The notes below the pieces were generated by a model, which saw nothing but the letters and a program-made list of their open reading frames with translations, ran no database searches and had not been told where the DNA came from. A DNA stretch of 64,000 bases from Pempheris klunzingeri (lineage: Eukaryota; Chordata; Actinopteri; Acropomatiformes; Pempheridae). The first letter of the stretch is position 1. Every line of letters starts with the position of its first letter. The stretch lies in NCBI RefSeq assembly GCF_042242105.1, contig NC_092020.1, positions 13,147,288-13,211,287 of the forward strand, read 5' to 3'. The position numbers were made by a program, and so were the translations under genes. Shown here piece by piece: positions 37,857-61,619 of the stretch.

Positions 37857-38597
37857 GTAAGGCATATTTAAACAACTACTTTTTCCATGTACATACAGTC
37901 ACATCGAAGGACCGGGGACTAAAAATACTATTTGGGGGAAATCTATATGTTTATAATCAATGCATCAAGCAAAACGTCCATATTCAACAAACAGTATTTG
38001 CAAAATATTCCCTTTGTTGTAATTTTTTCCTACATTTATAATGGTGTATGTTTTTCCTACATTATGAATGAAGAAAGTAAGACATTCCGACAATAAGTGC
38101 CGTGACTGAGAGAAAGCCTCTGAAGATTTTACAGTGAACTTTAATATTTCAGATTTGTTGCTCGTAAATATCACTTTTATGATACCCGTGGCATGTATGA
38201 TCACCATTTTAATTCTTTTTAATATTGAAAGTGTACAGTACCAGATGATTTCCTGGAGCCTTGGCGTGCTTTCAAAAAGTATAGCATTTGATCCCTTGGC
38301 AACTCTTTTATTTACCTTGGCGGGTGTGAGCATTTGTCGTTTCAGGGCTCTTTTTTTCGCAGTATAGAGATTAATCATACAATGAAAAAGACTGAAACTC
38401 TTATTGTCTTTATTTTCACTATATCTTTGCTACCTCTCAAGTTTTACACTGAATCACTCTTCAAGCAAAAAAGAGCCAAATGATTTTACACATCTGAGTG
38501 TGGTCCATCTGCATGCCTTTACAACGCAGAAACCACAGTAAGCCATAGACAATGCTAAATGCAGGTGAGGTATGACAGTATGTAAAAAGTTAAAGAA

Positions 38598-38618
38598 GTC
38601 AGTGTCCATGGTACATAA
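38598..38618 (-). promoter_or_regulatory. Weak second REST-like site in the V12-V13 spacer
   Basis: On + it reads AGTGTCCATGGTACATAA; about 14 of 21 positions match. It sits 84 bases before a better site, and both are preceded by similar sequence, suggesting a small old local duplication. Confidence 0.45.
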
Positions 38619-38681
38619 TTAACAAACTGGAAATGGAAAACTATTACCACATTTAGCTGGACAGAGGACAAGTTAGTGTTA

Positions 38682-38702
38682 ATCTCTGTCCATGGTGCTG
38701 AA
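38682..38702 (-). promoter_or_regulatory. REST/NRSF site (RE1) upstream of V13
   Basis: On + it reads CTCTGTCCATGGTGCTGAA; about 17 of 21 positions match. The rest of this unique 1,440-base spacer (37857-39296) shows only the promoter element and no recognisable gene; AT-rich sequence around 38100-38460 is unexplained. Confidence 0.8.
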
Positions 38703-39030
38703 CTTGTTCCTCTCATCTCCTAGTGTGTGTTCATAATTTGTATCAAACTGCAGTAACTTTATCACAGCATTTTATTCATATAACTCAATCAAATGAAGTT
38801 AATATATCCACATATATCAGGCAGAATAATCTCAACTTTTTAAACGTTTATTATCTATTTATTAGAAGGAGGTTTTGTGTTACGAATGAGCAGCCTCATC
38901 ATCTATTTTTATTCGCACCCTCTGATGGGTACCATTTCGAGATAGATAAATAATAATAAAACTCACAATCGACATATACCAGGAAGCTCAAGTGTGACTG
39001 GGTTTTGATTTTCTGCAGTGAGAGTTTAGA

Positions 39031-39050
39031 TCGCATGGTGTCAGTGTGGT
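39031..39050 (+). promoter_or_regulatory. CTCF-like promoter element (CSE) of V13
   Basis: TCGCATGGTGTCAGTGTGGT, 266 bases before the ATG; second block TCGTCAGTG...CTTTCCGCC at 39078-39101. Confidence 0.87.
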
Positions 39051-39296
39051 GGACCAAGTCAGCTTTGCGTTTGCTTGTCGTCAGTGAATTTTCTTTCCGC
39101 CTATTGAAAGATTCCTCAGTTCGATGTGGACGCGGTCGTTTCTCAGCTTACTGCTGCTTTTGGAAATACTCTATTTACCTTTTACTCCGTAGTTGTAAGA
39201 AGAGTATGAATGTTTTCACGAATTAATGTGTTGTATTGGACAACTACAATGCAGCTTCGCTCTTGTGAATGACTTCTGATGACATCGGTCTTAACC

Positions 39297-41654
<2,358 letters not shown>

Positions 41655-42297
41655 GTAAGACATTTCGAATCAAGATTCTTTTTTACCCCATGAATTTGAT
41701 AGTGTGTCTGCTGTCCTTTAAATAAAACATTTTCTTTTGTATCTAATTAACCTGGACAAGAATGATATAACCACTGAAAGAGTATTTTACATCTTAATTC
41801 TAGAAATTGCTTCGATTAGCAAGTAGTTTGAAAAGCCCAATCGATACACTCACTTTTCTTGAAAATCACTTGATTATGCTTCATGATCTGTTAATGTGCA
41901 TCATCTCTTGGACCACTGATGAAGGCCTGTAGATGTTGTTTTTTGTTACAACATTAAGTAATTTATTTGATTAATTGACCTTCTTTCTCTACTGCTTCTT
42001 GATATTGACATCATTACAAAGCTGATGTATCTGACAATAGATCTAATATTGCTTTTTCATAATTTGATGAGGTGAATCATGCAACAAGCATTCGAGACCT
42101 TAGTGATTTTATATGGATGAGTATGCAGCATTAGCACATCTTTAGTACCCACATCATATCAACCATAGACAACACGTAATTAAATGCTTCCAGAAACAAG
42201 CAGGAGCTGTGTGGCGGCTTGAGAAAAAGCCTAACAAATAAATTTGAAAGGGAAAGATAACACCATCACCAAATGTAGTTGGACTAAGTTAGTGGTG

Positions 42298-42318
42298 ACC
42301 CCTGTCCATGGTGCTGAA
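42298..42318 (-). promoter_or_regulatory. REST/NRSF site (RE1) upstream of V14
   Basis: Same as the V12 site (family B spacer), 310 bases before the promoter element. Confidence 0.8.
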
Positions 42319-42607
42319 CGTGAGTACTCTGATTGCCTGGTATCTGTTCATGAATTCATACTTTACTGACTTCATCTCGGTGTTTGAAATTATAGGACTT
42401 GAAGTTGTGATGTCAGTGTTTTCTCTGGTGTTATGTAGATTGTTGTTGACATTTTGAGAAGCTTTGCTGTATAGTGTTTTTAAAGGAGGTTTTGTGTTAA
42501 CAATGAGCAGCCACAACATCTGTTTTAATTTACTTGACTATTTGGGCAATGCTTCGAGATGAAAAAAATCGACCTGCTGTTTTGATTTTCTGCAGTGAGA
42601 GTTCAGA

Positions 42608-42627
42608 TCGCATGGTGTCAGTGTAAT
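42608..42627 (+). promoter_or_regulatory. CTCF-like promoter element (CSE) of V14
   Basis: TCGCATGGTGTCAGTGTAAT, 268 bases before the ATG. Confidence 0.88.
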
Positions 42628-42875
42628 GAAAAAAACAATCAGCACTGAATGTGCTTGTCGTCAGTGCATCTTGGTTCCGCCTCTTGACAGACTCCTCACT
42701 TCGATGTTAACGCAGTCCTTTCTGAGGTAACTGCTGCTTTTGGAAATACGGTTTACCCTCATATCTGTCGTTGTAGGAGGAGGATGAATATTTTCCCCCA
42801 TGAAAGAGTTGGATTATGTCATTAAAACACAGTTAGTGTTTTTGTGAATGACTACTGATGACATCGGTCTTAACC

Positions 42876-45233
42876 ATGGAACAAAGAGGATACGGGAGAC
42901 GAACGGCGCGAGGACATTTGTTCGGCTGCGTGTTTGCGGTGTTTCTGTGGAGCGTGGCCTCGGCGCAGATAAGATATTCAATCTCGGAGGAGGTTAACGA
43001 AGGAACTGTGGTTGGAAACATAGCAAAAGATCTGGGACTGGATAAAAGCACACTGAGTGACAGGAAGTATCGGGTTGTTTCTAGTAACGCGGATCCGCTT
43101 TTCTATGTAAATCAAAACGATGGTATCCTGTATGTGAGCAGGAAGATTGACAGAGAAGAGGTGTGCCCGCAGAGCAGTACGTGTTTGATACATCTGAAAA
43201 CCGTGCTGGAAAACCCGCTGGAGGTTCATTATGTTGAGGTAGAGGTGCTGGATATAAATGATCATGCTCCCAGTTTCCCGGATAAAGAGAAAACGTTGGA
43301 GATTTTCGAATCAGTGTTACCTGGAGTTCGTGTTCCGCTACAACCTGCACGAGACCCAGACGGTGGTCCTTTCTCTGTTCAGCAGTATAAACTCAGCCCC
43401 AATGACCACTTCCGTTTGGAAGTTAAAGATAAGGGAGAAGATGGTAAAATACCTTTTTTAATTGTGCAGAAATCGTTGGATAGGGAGGCAGCGAGAAGTC
43501 ACTCATTAGTGCTGACAGCTCTGGATGGAGGGAAACCTCCGAAATCTGGTGAAATGAATATTATAGTTAATGTTTTGGATATTAATGATAATGCTCCTGT
43601 TTTTTCTAAGGATGTTTATTCTGCAATGCTCAATGAAAATGCTCCAGTTGGTACAACAGTCATACAAGTGAATGCATCTGATTTAGATGAAGGCCAAAAC
43701 GGAGAAGTAGTGTATTCATTCAGCAGTATTGTAAATCGTAGGTTATTGAACCTTTTTGATATTCATCCAATGACAGGTGAAATACTCGTGAAAGGATTAA
43801 TAGACTATGAAGAGAAGGACAGATATGAGATTGAAATTGAAGCATCAGATAAAGGTCTGGCTCCACTGGCTACACAGAAAAGCATCATTATTAAGATAGT
43901 TGATGTGAATGATAATGCTCCAGAGATTGAAGTTACCTCATTTTCAAACTTCATCCCTGAAGATTCCAGACCAGGAACCACAGTTGCTCTAATCAGTGTG
44001 AATGACTTGGACTCTGGTCTCAATGGAAAAGTTATTTGTTCTTTAAGTGAAGATGTTCCGTTTACTTTATCACCATCCTTAAAAGACACAATGTATTCAT
44101 TAGTCACTAAATCTCCTCTGGACAGAGAGAAACAGTCACATTATGACCTGACAATAACTGCTAAAGACGCTGGTCAACCTCCATTATCATCTGAAAAGAC
44201 AATAAGTGTTGTGGTGTCAGATGTGAATGACAACAGTCCAGAGTTTTCACTGAGTCCCTATACTTTCTATGTCACAGAGGGAAACAATCCAGGAGCCTTT
44301 GTGTTTTCTGTTAAAGCTTTTGATCGTGATGAGAGCGACAATGCTCTTATTTCCTATCATATTCTCAGAGATGGAAGCCAAGAGAATAAACTGACTTCAT
44401 TTCTCAACATAAACAGTGAAAACGGAGACATTTTGGCCCTAAAAAGTTTTGACTTTGAGACTCTGAAAACATTCCAGTTCCAAGTTGTTGCCTCAGATTC
44501 TGGAACTCCGTCGCTGAGCAGCAACGTCACAGTGAACGTGTTCATTCTGGATCAGAACAACAACGCTCCAGTCATCCTGTATCCAGTCAGCTCCAACGGT
44601 TCTGCTGAAGGTGTGGAGGAGATTCCCCGCAATGTGAACGCAGGACACTTGGTGACTAAAGTCAGAGCCTATGACGCTGATATAGGATATAACGGCTGGT
44701 TACTGTTTTCACTGCAGGAAGTTACTGACCACAGTCTCTTTGCTTTGGACCGCTATACAGGACAGATCAGAACACTTCGCTCGTTCACAGAGACAGACGA
44801 GGCTGAGCATAAACTGCTCATACTGGTCAAAGACAACGGGAACGTTTCACTGTCAGCAACAGCTATTGTCATTGTCAAACTGGTGGAGCCCAAAGAGGCT
44901 TTTGCAGCTTCTGACGTTAAAAGTGCAGCAAAAGATGATGAGGAGAATAATGTGACTTTTTACCTGATGATAACTTTGGGCTCAGTTTCTGTACTTTTTC
45001 TCATCAGCATCATCGTGCTGATTGCAATGCAGTGCTCCAAAACCACAGACTATACTTCTAAATATCTCCAGGAGACTAACTATGACGGAACACTGTGTCA
45101 CAGCATCCAGTACAGATCTGGAGACAAACGGTACATGTTAGTGGGACCCAGGATGAGTATAGGATCTACTATAGTCCCTGGCAGCAACGCCAATACACTA
45201 GTGCTCCCTGACAGGAGGAGAGCTTCTGGAGAG
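42876..45233 (+). CDS. pcdha: Protocadherin alpha variable exon V14 (duplicated as V16)
   Basis: A complete exon of 786 codons, start [13 protein letters not shown]. It is close to V12 but has private changes: FYVNQ for FHVNQ in EC1, EIFES for EISES in EC2, DTMY for DKMY in EC4, GAFVF for GASVF in EC5, and in the 3' block DQNNN for DQNDN at the EC5-EC6 linker and ATAIV for ATATV in EC6. The DQNNN change removes an acidic calcium ligand of a motif otherwise kept in all copies. Most of these are C-to-T or G-to-A transitions. The tail ends RRRASGE at GTAAGA. A family C spacer follows. Confidence 0.95.
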
Positions 45234-45587
45234 GTAAGAAAATGTTTGGGAAAACCCTGGCTAGTTTCCACTGGCATTATTGTTTATTTGTTCTTTCATT
45301 AATTGCATAAGTCAATCTGCCACTGCCTACAGCATGTGTACTGTTTGTTTGGTGTCATAACCTAGTTCCTTTGTTGTATAAGTTGTAATTATAACAGCTC
45401 TTGTAAATATAGGTTGACATATAAGCTTACAAAAAAAACACATCAATATTTCAACACAGAACAGTTTACACAGCGTTGATGATTCTGCAATGTTACTTAG
45501 AACGTGATGTGATTTGAGCTTTCCAGGTTGGTTTCTGTGATATGACATAAAGTTGCATATGGCTGGGCCAAATTATAGTTGGTGTTA

Positions 45588-45608
45588 GTCTCTGTCTGTG
45601 ATGCTAGT
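45588..45608 (-). promoter_or_regulatory. Decayed REST-like site upstream of V15
   Basis: On + it reads CTCTGTCTGTGATGCTAGT; about 14 of 21 positions match, with changes in both halves. The surrounding bases align with the family B site, so it looks like a lost site. Confidence 0.5.
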
Positions 45609-45967
45609 TCGTTTTCTCTCACTTTCTAATATCTGTTAATACATTGTAAGACATGTCCAACCACTAATTAGTTACACTCAGCTACCTCCTACTTCTTTCT
45701 TTACAATAAGCAAATTAATGTTGCTCAAAGTTGTAATATGGGATCCACAGTTCGGAGGACATGATTTCTGCACTTTCATTCACAGCAATATACGTTTTTT
45801 GCTTGCTCGTTAGATCAGCTAAAGAAGGCATGTCCCAACCTGATGTGCTGTCACTACATAACCTCTAAACATAGGTGCAAAGTAAGAGAAAAAAAAACAT
45901 TAAGCCTCGCCATTCCGCTAAAAAAACAGCTGCAGAAACTTTGATTTCCTTGTAGTGATCAGAAAGA

Positions 45968-45987
45968 TCGCATGGTGTCAGTGTGTT
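45968..45987 (+). promoter_or_regulatory. CTCF-like promoter element (CSE) of V15
   Basis: TCGCATGGTGTCAGTGTGTT, 258 bases before the ATG; second block TCGTCACTG...GGTTCCACCTC at 46011-46036. Confidence 0.87.
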
Positions 45988-46225
45988 GGGAAAATAAGGC
46001 TGTTGGCTTGTCGTCACTGTATTTTGGTTCCACCTCTTTGTAGCTCTCTCAGTTCGATACTAGCAGAATCGCCTGGCGGCTTGCTGCTGCCTTTGTGAAA
46101 AATGATCCGCGTTTGTATCTTTTTTGAAGCAGAGTGATCATTTCCATAACCGGATGTGTTGGATTAATTTCTTATAACACTGTTATTAATGACGTGAGGA
46201 TTCACCAATAGTTTTGTTTTTAAAC

Positions 46226-48583
<2,358 letters not shown>

Positions 48584-49226
48584 GTAAGACATTTCGAATC
48601 AAGATTCTTTTTTACCCCATGAATTTGATAGTGTGTCTGCTGTCCTTTAAATAAAACATTTTCTTTTGTATCTAATTAACCTGGACAAGAATGATATAAC
48701 CACTGAAAGAGTATTTTACATCTTAATTCTAGAAATTGCTTCGATTAGCAAGTAGTTTGAAAAGCCCAATCGATACACTCACTTTTCTTGAAAATCACTT
48801 GATTATGCTTCATGATCTGTTAATGTGCATCATCTCTTGGACCACTGATGAAGGCCTGTAGATGTTGTTTTTTGTTACAACATTAAGTAATTTATTTGAT
48901 TAATTGACCTTCTTTCTCTACTGCTTCTTGATATTGACATCATTACAAAGCTGATGTATCTGACAATAGATCTAATATTGCTTTTTCATAATTTGATGAG
49001 GTGAATCATGCAACAAGCATTCGAGACCTTAGTGATTTTATATGGATGAGTATGCAGCATTAGCACATCTTTAGTACCCACATCATATCAACCATAGACA
49101 ACACGTAATTAAATGCTTCCAGAAACAAGCAGGAGCTGTGTGGCGGCTTGAGAAAAAGCCTAACAAATAAATTTGAAAGGGAAAGATAACACCATCACCA
49201 AATGTAGTTGGACTAAGTTAGTGGTG

Positions 49227-49247
49227 ACCCCTGTCCATGGTGCTGAA
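49227..49247 (-). promoter_or_regulatory. REST/NRSF site (RE1) upstream of V16
   Basis: Copy of the V14 site at +6,929 bases. Confidence 0.8.
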
Positions 49248-49536
49248 CGTGAGTACTCTGATTGCCTGGTATCTGTTCATGAATTCATACTTTACTGACT
49301 TCATCTCGGTGTTTGAAATTATAGGACTTGAAGTTGTGATGTCAGTGTTTTCTCTGGTGTTATGTAGATTGTTGTTGACATTTTGAGAAGCTTTGCTGTA
49401 TAGTGTTTTTAAAGGAGGTTTTGTGTTAACAATGAGCAGCCACAACATCTGTTTTAATTTACTTGACTATTTGGGCAATGCTTCGAGATGAAAAAAATCG
49501 ACCTGCTGTTTTGATTTTCTGCAGTGAGAGTTCAGA

Positions 49537-49556
49537 TCGCATGGTGTCAGTGTAAT
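49537..49556 (+). promoter_or_regulatory. CTCF-like promoter element (CSE) of V16
   Basis: Copy of the V14 element at +6,929 bases; 268 bases before the ATG. Confidence 0.88.
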
Positions 49557-49804
49557 GAAAAAAACAATCAGCACTGAATGTGCTTGTCGTCAGTGCATCT
49601 TGGTTCCGCCTCTTGACAGACTCCTCACTTCGATGTTAACGCAGTCCTTTCTGAGGTAACTGCTGCTTTTGGAAATACGGTTTACCCTCATATCTGTCGT
49701 TGTAGGAGGAGGATGAATATTTTCCCCCATGAAAGAGTTGGATTATGTCATTAAAACACAGTTAGTGTTTTTGTGAATGACTACTGATGACATCGGTCTT
49801 AACC

Positions 49805-52162
49805 ATGGAACAAAGAGGATACGGGAGACGAACGGCGCGAGGACATTTGTTCGGCTGCGTGTTTGCGGTGTTTCTGTGGAGCGTGGCCTCGGCGCAGATA
49901 AGATATTCAATCTCGGAGGAGGTTAACGAAGGAACTGTGGTTGGAAACATAGCAAAAGATCTGGGACTGGATAAAAGCACACTGAGTGACAGGAAGTATC
50001 GGGTTGTTTCTAGTAACGCGGATCCGCTTTTCTATGTAAATCAAAACGATGGTATCCTGTATGTGAGCAGGAAGATTGACAGAGAAGAGGTGTGCCCGCA
50101 GAGCAGTACGTGTTTGATACATCTGAAAACCGTGCTGGAAAACCCGCTGGAGGTTCATTATGTTGAGGTAGAGGTGCTGGATATAAATGATCATGCTCCC
50201 AGTTTCCCGGATAAAGAGAAAACGTTGGAGATTTTCGAATCAGTGTTACCTGGAGTTCGTGTTCCGCTACAACCTGCACGAGACCCAGACGGTGGTCCTT
50301 TCTCTGTTCAGCAGTATAAACTCAGCCCCAATGACCACTTCCGTTTGGAAGTTAAAGATAAGGGAGAAGATGGTAAAATACCTTTTTTAATTGTGCAGAA
50401 ATCGTTGGATAGGGAGGCAGCGAGAAGTCACTCATTAGTGCTGACAGCTCTGGATGGAGGGAAACCTCCGAAATCTGGTGAAATGAATATTATAGTTAAT
50501 GTTTTGGATATTAATGATAATGCTCCTGTTTTTTCTAAGGATGTTTATTCTGCAATGCTCAATGAAAATGCTCCAGTTGGTACAACAGTCATACAAGTGA
50601 ATGCATCTGATTTAGATGAAGGCCAAAACGGAGAAGTAGTGTATTCATTCAGCAGTATTGTAAATCGTAGGTTATTGAACCTTTTTGATATTCATCCAAT
50701 GACAGGTGAAATACTCGTGAAAGGATTAATAGACTATGAAGAGAAGGACAGATATGAGATTGAAATTGAAGCATCAGATAAAGGTCTGGCTCCACTGGCT
50801 ACACAGAAAAGCATCATTATTAAGATAGTTGATGTGAATGATAATGCTCCAGAGATTGAAGTTACCTCATTTTCAAACTTCATCCCTGAAGATTCCAGAC
50901 CAGGAACCACAGTTGCTCTAATCAGTGTGAATGACTTGGACTCTGGTCTCAATGGAAAAGTTATTTGTTCTTTAAGTGAAGATGTTCCGTTTACTTTATC
51001 ACCATCCTTAAAAGACACAATGTATTCATTAGTCACTAAATCTCCTCTGGACAGAGAGAAACAGTCACATTATGACCTGACAATAACTGCTAAAGACGCT
51101 GGTCAACCTCCATTATCATCTGAAAAGACAATAAGTGTTGTGGTGTCAGATGTGAATGACAACAGTCCAGAGTTTTCACTGAGTCCCTATACTTTCTATG
51201 TCACAGAGGGAAACAATCCAGGAGCCTTTGTGTTTTCTGTTAAAGCTTTTGATCGTGATGAGAGCGACAATGCTCTTATTTCCTATCATATTCTCAGAGA
51301 TGGAAGCCAAGAGAATAAACTGACTTCATTTCTCAACATAAACAGTGAAAACGGAGACATTTTGGCCCTAAAAAGTTTTGACTTTGAGACTCTGAAAACA
51401 TTCCAGTTCCAAGTTGTTGCCTCAGATTCTGGAACTCCGTCGCTGAGCAGCAACGTCACAGTGAACGTGTTCATTCTGGATCAGAACAACAACGCTCCAG
51501 TCATCCTGTATCCAGTCAGCTCCAACGGTTCTGCTGAAGGTGTGGAGGAGATTCCCCGCAATGTGAACGCAGGACACTTGGTGACTAAAGTCAGAGCCTA
51601 TGACGCTGATATAGGATATAACGGCTGGTTACTGTTTTCACTGCAGGAAGTTACTGACCACAGTCTCTTTGCTTTGGACCGCTATACAGGACAGATCAGA
51701 ACACTTCGCTCGTTCACAGAGACAGACGAGGCTGAGCATAAACTGCTCATACTGGTCAAAGACAACGGGAACGTTTCACTGTCAGCAACAGCTATTGTCA
51801 TTGTCAAACTGGTGGAGCCCAAAGAGGCTTTTGCAGCTTCTGACGTTAAAAGTGCAGCAAAAGATGATGAGGAGAATAATGTGACTTTTTACCTGATGAT
51901 AACTTTGGGCTCAGTTTCTGTACTTTTTCTCATCAGCATCATCGTGCTGATTGCAATGCAGTGCTCCAAAACCACAGACTATACTTCTAAATATCTCCAG
52001 GAGACTAACTATGACGGAACACTGTGTCACAGCATCCAGTACAGATCTGGAGACAAACGGTACATGTTAGTGGGACCCAGGATGAGTATAGGATCTACTA
52101 TAGTCCCTGGCAGCAACGCCAATACACTAGTGCTCCCTGACAGGAGGAGAGCTTCTGGAGAG
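49805..52162 (+). CDS. pcdha: Protocadherin alpha variable exon V16 (copy of V14)
   Basis: A complete exon of 786 codons whose translation is identical to V14, including the DQNNN linker change and the codons beyond the splice donor. It lies exactly 6,929 bases after V14, with matching promoter element, REST site and spacers. It adds gene dosage or a second promoter choice but no new recognition specificity. Either this is a very recent duplication or an assembly duplication of one locus; the sequence alone cannot tell. Confidence 0.94.
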
Positions 52163-52516
52163 GTAAGAAAATGTTTGGGAAAACCCTGGCTAGTTTCCAC
52201 TGGCATTATTGTTTATTTGTTCTTTCATTAATTGCATAAGTCAATCTGCCACTGCCTACAGCATGTGTACTGTTTGTTTGGTGTCATAACCTAGTTCCTT
52301 TGTTGTATAAGTTGTAATTATAACAGCTCTTGTAAATATAGGTTGACATATAAGCTTACAAAAAAAACACATCAATATTTCAACACAGAACAGTTTACAC
52401 AGCGTTGATGATTCTGCAATGTTACTTAGAACGTGATGTGATTTGAGCTTTCCAGGTTGGTTTCTGTGATATGACATAAAGTTGCATATGGCTGGGCCAA
52501 ATTATAGTTGGTGTTA

Positions 52517-52537
52517 GTCTCTGTCTGTGATGCTAGT
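52517..52537 (-). promoter_or_regulatory. Decayed REST-like site upstream of V17
   Basis: Copy of the decayed V15 site at +6,929 bases. Confidence 0.5.
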
Positions 52538-52896
52538 TCGTTTTCTCTCACTTTCTAATATCTGTTAATACATTGTAAGACATGTCCAACCACTAATTAG
52601 TTACACTCAGCTACCTCCTACTTCTTTCTTTACAATAAGCAAATTAATGTTGCTCAAAGTTGTAATATGGGATCCACAGTTCGGAGGACATGATTTCTGC
52701 ACTTTCATTCACAGCAATATACGTTTTTTGCTTGCTCGTTAGATCAGCTAAAGAAGGCATGTCCCAACCTGATGTGCTGTCACTACATAACCTCTAAACA
52801 TAGGTGCAAAGTAAGAGAAAAAAAAACATTAAGCCTCGCCATTCCGCTAAAAAAACAGCTGCAGAAACTTTGATTTCCTTGTAGTGATCAGAAAGA

Positions 52897-52916
52897 TCGC
52901 ATGGTGTCAGTGTGTT
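52897..52916 (+). promoter_or_regulatory. CTCF-like promoter element (CSE) of V17
   Basis: Copy of the V15 element at +6,929 bases; 258 bases before the ATG. Confidence 0.87.
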
Positions 52917-53154
52917 GGGAAAATAAGGCTGTTGGCTTGTCGTCACTGTATTTTGGTTCCACCTCTTTGTAGCTCTCTCAGTTCGATACTAGCAGAATCG
53001 CCTGGCGGCTTGCTGCTGCCTTTGTGAAAAATGATCCGCGTTTGTATCTTTTTTGAAGCAGAGTGATCATTTCCATAACCGGATGTGTTGGATTAATTTC
53101 TTATAACACTGTTATTAATGACGTGAGGATTCACCAATAGTTTTGTTTTTAAAC

Positions 53155-55512
<2,358 letters not shown>

Positions 55513-55833
55513 GTAAGAGAAATTGAAATGAACAATATTACACCTTCCTGTCTTTTAATATTTACATAGTTATGTAGGGATTTCATGGCAATCTCAAAAC
55601 ACACATTTGCACATATTAATCTCAGATAATATTGGTTAATTTATGACATTAACACTTACATTTTTATTTGAAGAAATAAAAACGGCCCTGAATAAAATGC
55701 ACCAGCTCTGACTGGATAACATTTTAATCCTGTGTTGCTTAATTTTAAGGACTACTTGCATAACATAATTCACTGGCCTTCAAGTATTAATACCGAACCC
55801 AGAGTGGGGACATTTTAGAGCCACATACAGTTA

Positions 55834-55890
55834 TATACTGGTCTTTTAGATGTATAATAATAATAATATACTGGTCTTTTAGACCAGTAT
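55834..55890. repeat. Direct and inverted short repeat in the V17-V18 spacer
   Basis: TATACTGGTCTTTTAGA occurs at 55834-55850 and again at 55867-55883, separated by a TAA-rich run. The second copy is part of a perfect 10-base-stem palindrome (ATACTGGTCT, TTT, AGACCAGTAT) at 55868-55890. Function unknown; probably replication slippage. Confidence 0.75.
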
Positions 55891-55998
55891 TTTGTCTACT
55901 TAACATCGTGGTAATTTGCGTTTGCATACACATGGACAGTATCCCCTTGTTGCTGGACAGTGGGAGATACACAGTCCAACATGAGCGCAGTAGGAAGT

Positions 55999-56019
55999 GT
56001 CGCTGTCCGTGGTCCTGAT
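55999..56019 (-). promoter_or_regulatory. REST/NRSF site (RE1) upstream of V18
   Basis: On + it reads TCGCTGTCCGTGGTCCTGA; about 18 of 21 positions match. It lies 235 bases before the promoter element. Confidence 0.82.
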
Positions 56020-56233
56020 TGTTTCTAAGGGAGCCGTTTCTCTTGAAATGTCACAGAATTCAGGACTCAAGGGTTGAAGTTGAGGGAACTTTTGAAGAGG
56101 AAAGTGATTGTGACTGAAGTGTGTTGCTTAAGAAAAATGACAGACTGTCTCCTTTGTCTAATGTTTTCGTTGTTGTATGGACTTTTGATTCTACCATACC
56201 TTTAGTTTCACAGTGCTGCTATAACGTTTTGCA

Positions 56234-56253
56234 TCGCATGGTGTCGGTATAAT
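56234..56253 (+). promoter_or_regulatory. CTCF-like promoter element (CSE) of V18
   Basis: TCGCATGGTGTCGGTATAAT, 237 bases before the ATG. The 958-base spacer (55513-56470) otherwise holds the REST site and the small palindrome. Confidence 0.86.
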
Positions 56254-56470
56254 AGCAAATCGTGTCTCTAGAACTTGCCGTCACCACATCAGGTCCATCC
56301 CTGTATTTCGGCATAACGTGTGAAGGGCTTGAACAGGAAACTAGCTCTGTACAATCCCCACGGCTGTCTTGGCGATGGAGCGCAGTTTGCAAAGGAAGAG
56401 GGATGATTATTATTTTCTAACCATTCAATTATAGATCCCGGAATTATTATTATCACTATTTTTGTACATA

Positions 56471-58831
<2,361 letters not shown>

Positions 58832-59032
58832 GTAAGAAAGTCGCTGTAGTCTTTAATGAATGTATTGAAGTTATTATTGGTATAACATATATTGTGATTA
58901 TCCAATCAAATCAAGATCACGTCTAATTCTGGTATAGTGTGACTTTTTTATGGGTTTAACGTTTAACCACTGAAAACAGCACATAAAAGGATGATTCTCT
59001 CACTGAAAGCGTATCTGCACTGTAACTTTAGC

Positions 59033-59052
59033 TCGCATGGTGTCACTGCTTG
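59033..59052 (+). promoter_or_regulatory. CTCF-like promoter element (CSE) of V19
   Basis: TCGCATGGTGTCACTGCTTG, 235 bases before the ATG. A CRE-like TACGTCAG follows at 59095. The spacer is only 436 bases (58832-59267), the shortest here, and has no REST site. Confidence 0.85.
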
Positions 59053-59267
59053 TGAAAATGAACAACTCACTGTTGAACGTCTCCTACGTCAGTAATTTGG
59101 TGCTATTTCGCGACAGGGTGCGCTTGTGACGGGCTTCATGATTTTCGTGGCTCGTTCACCAAGATGTTTTTCTAATATCGGGCTGTTGGCTCAGAATGCG
59201 TGCTCCAGTGTAGATTCACATTTTATTTTCTTATGTCCTTATATTGGTTATGTTTCGTGAATCCATC

Positions 59268-61619
<2,352 letters not shown>

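Larger units (their letters stand above)
41655..42875 (+). repeat. Spacer family B, copy 2 (V13 to V14)
   Basis: A 1,221-base spacer, the second B copy, in the first unit of the 6,929-base tandem duplication. It contains the V14 REST site and promoter element. Confidence 0.9.
45234..46225 (+). repeat. Spacer family C, copy 1 (V14 to V15)
   Basis: A 992-base spacer with a decayed REST-like site and the V15 promoter element. It shares short, diverged stretches with family B around the REST site (TTAGTCTCTGTC...), so B and C are older duplicates of one another. Confidence 0.9.
48584..49804 (+). repeat. Spacer family B, copy 3 (V15 to V16)
   Basis: A 1,221-base spacer; I saw no difference from copy 2 in the stretches I compared. 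It contains the V16 REST site and promoter element. Confidence 0.9.
52163..53154 (+). repeat. Spacer family C, copy 2 (V16 to V17)
   Basis: A 992-base spacer, offset 6,929 bases from copy 1 and identical to it where compared. It contains the decayed REST-like site and the V17 promoter element. Confidence 0.9.
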
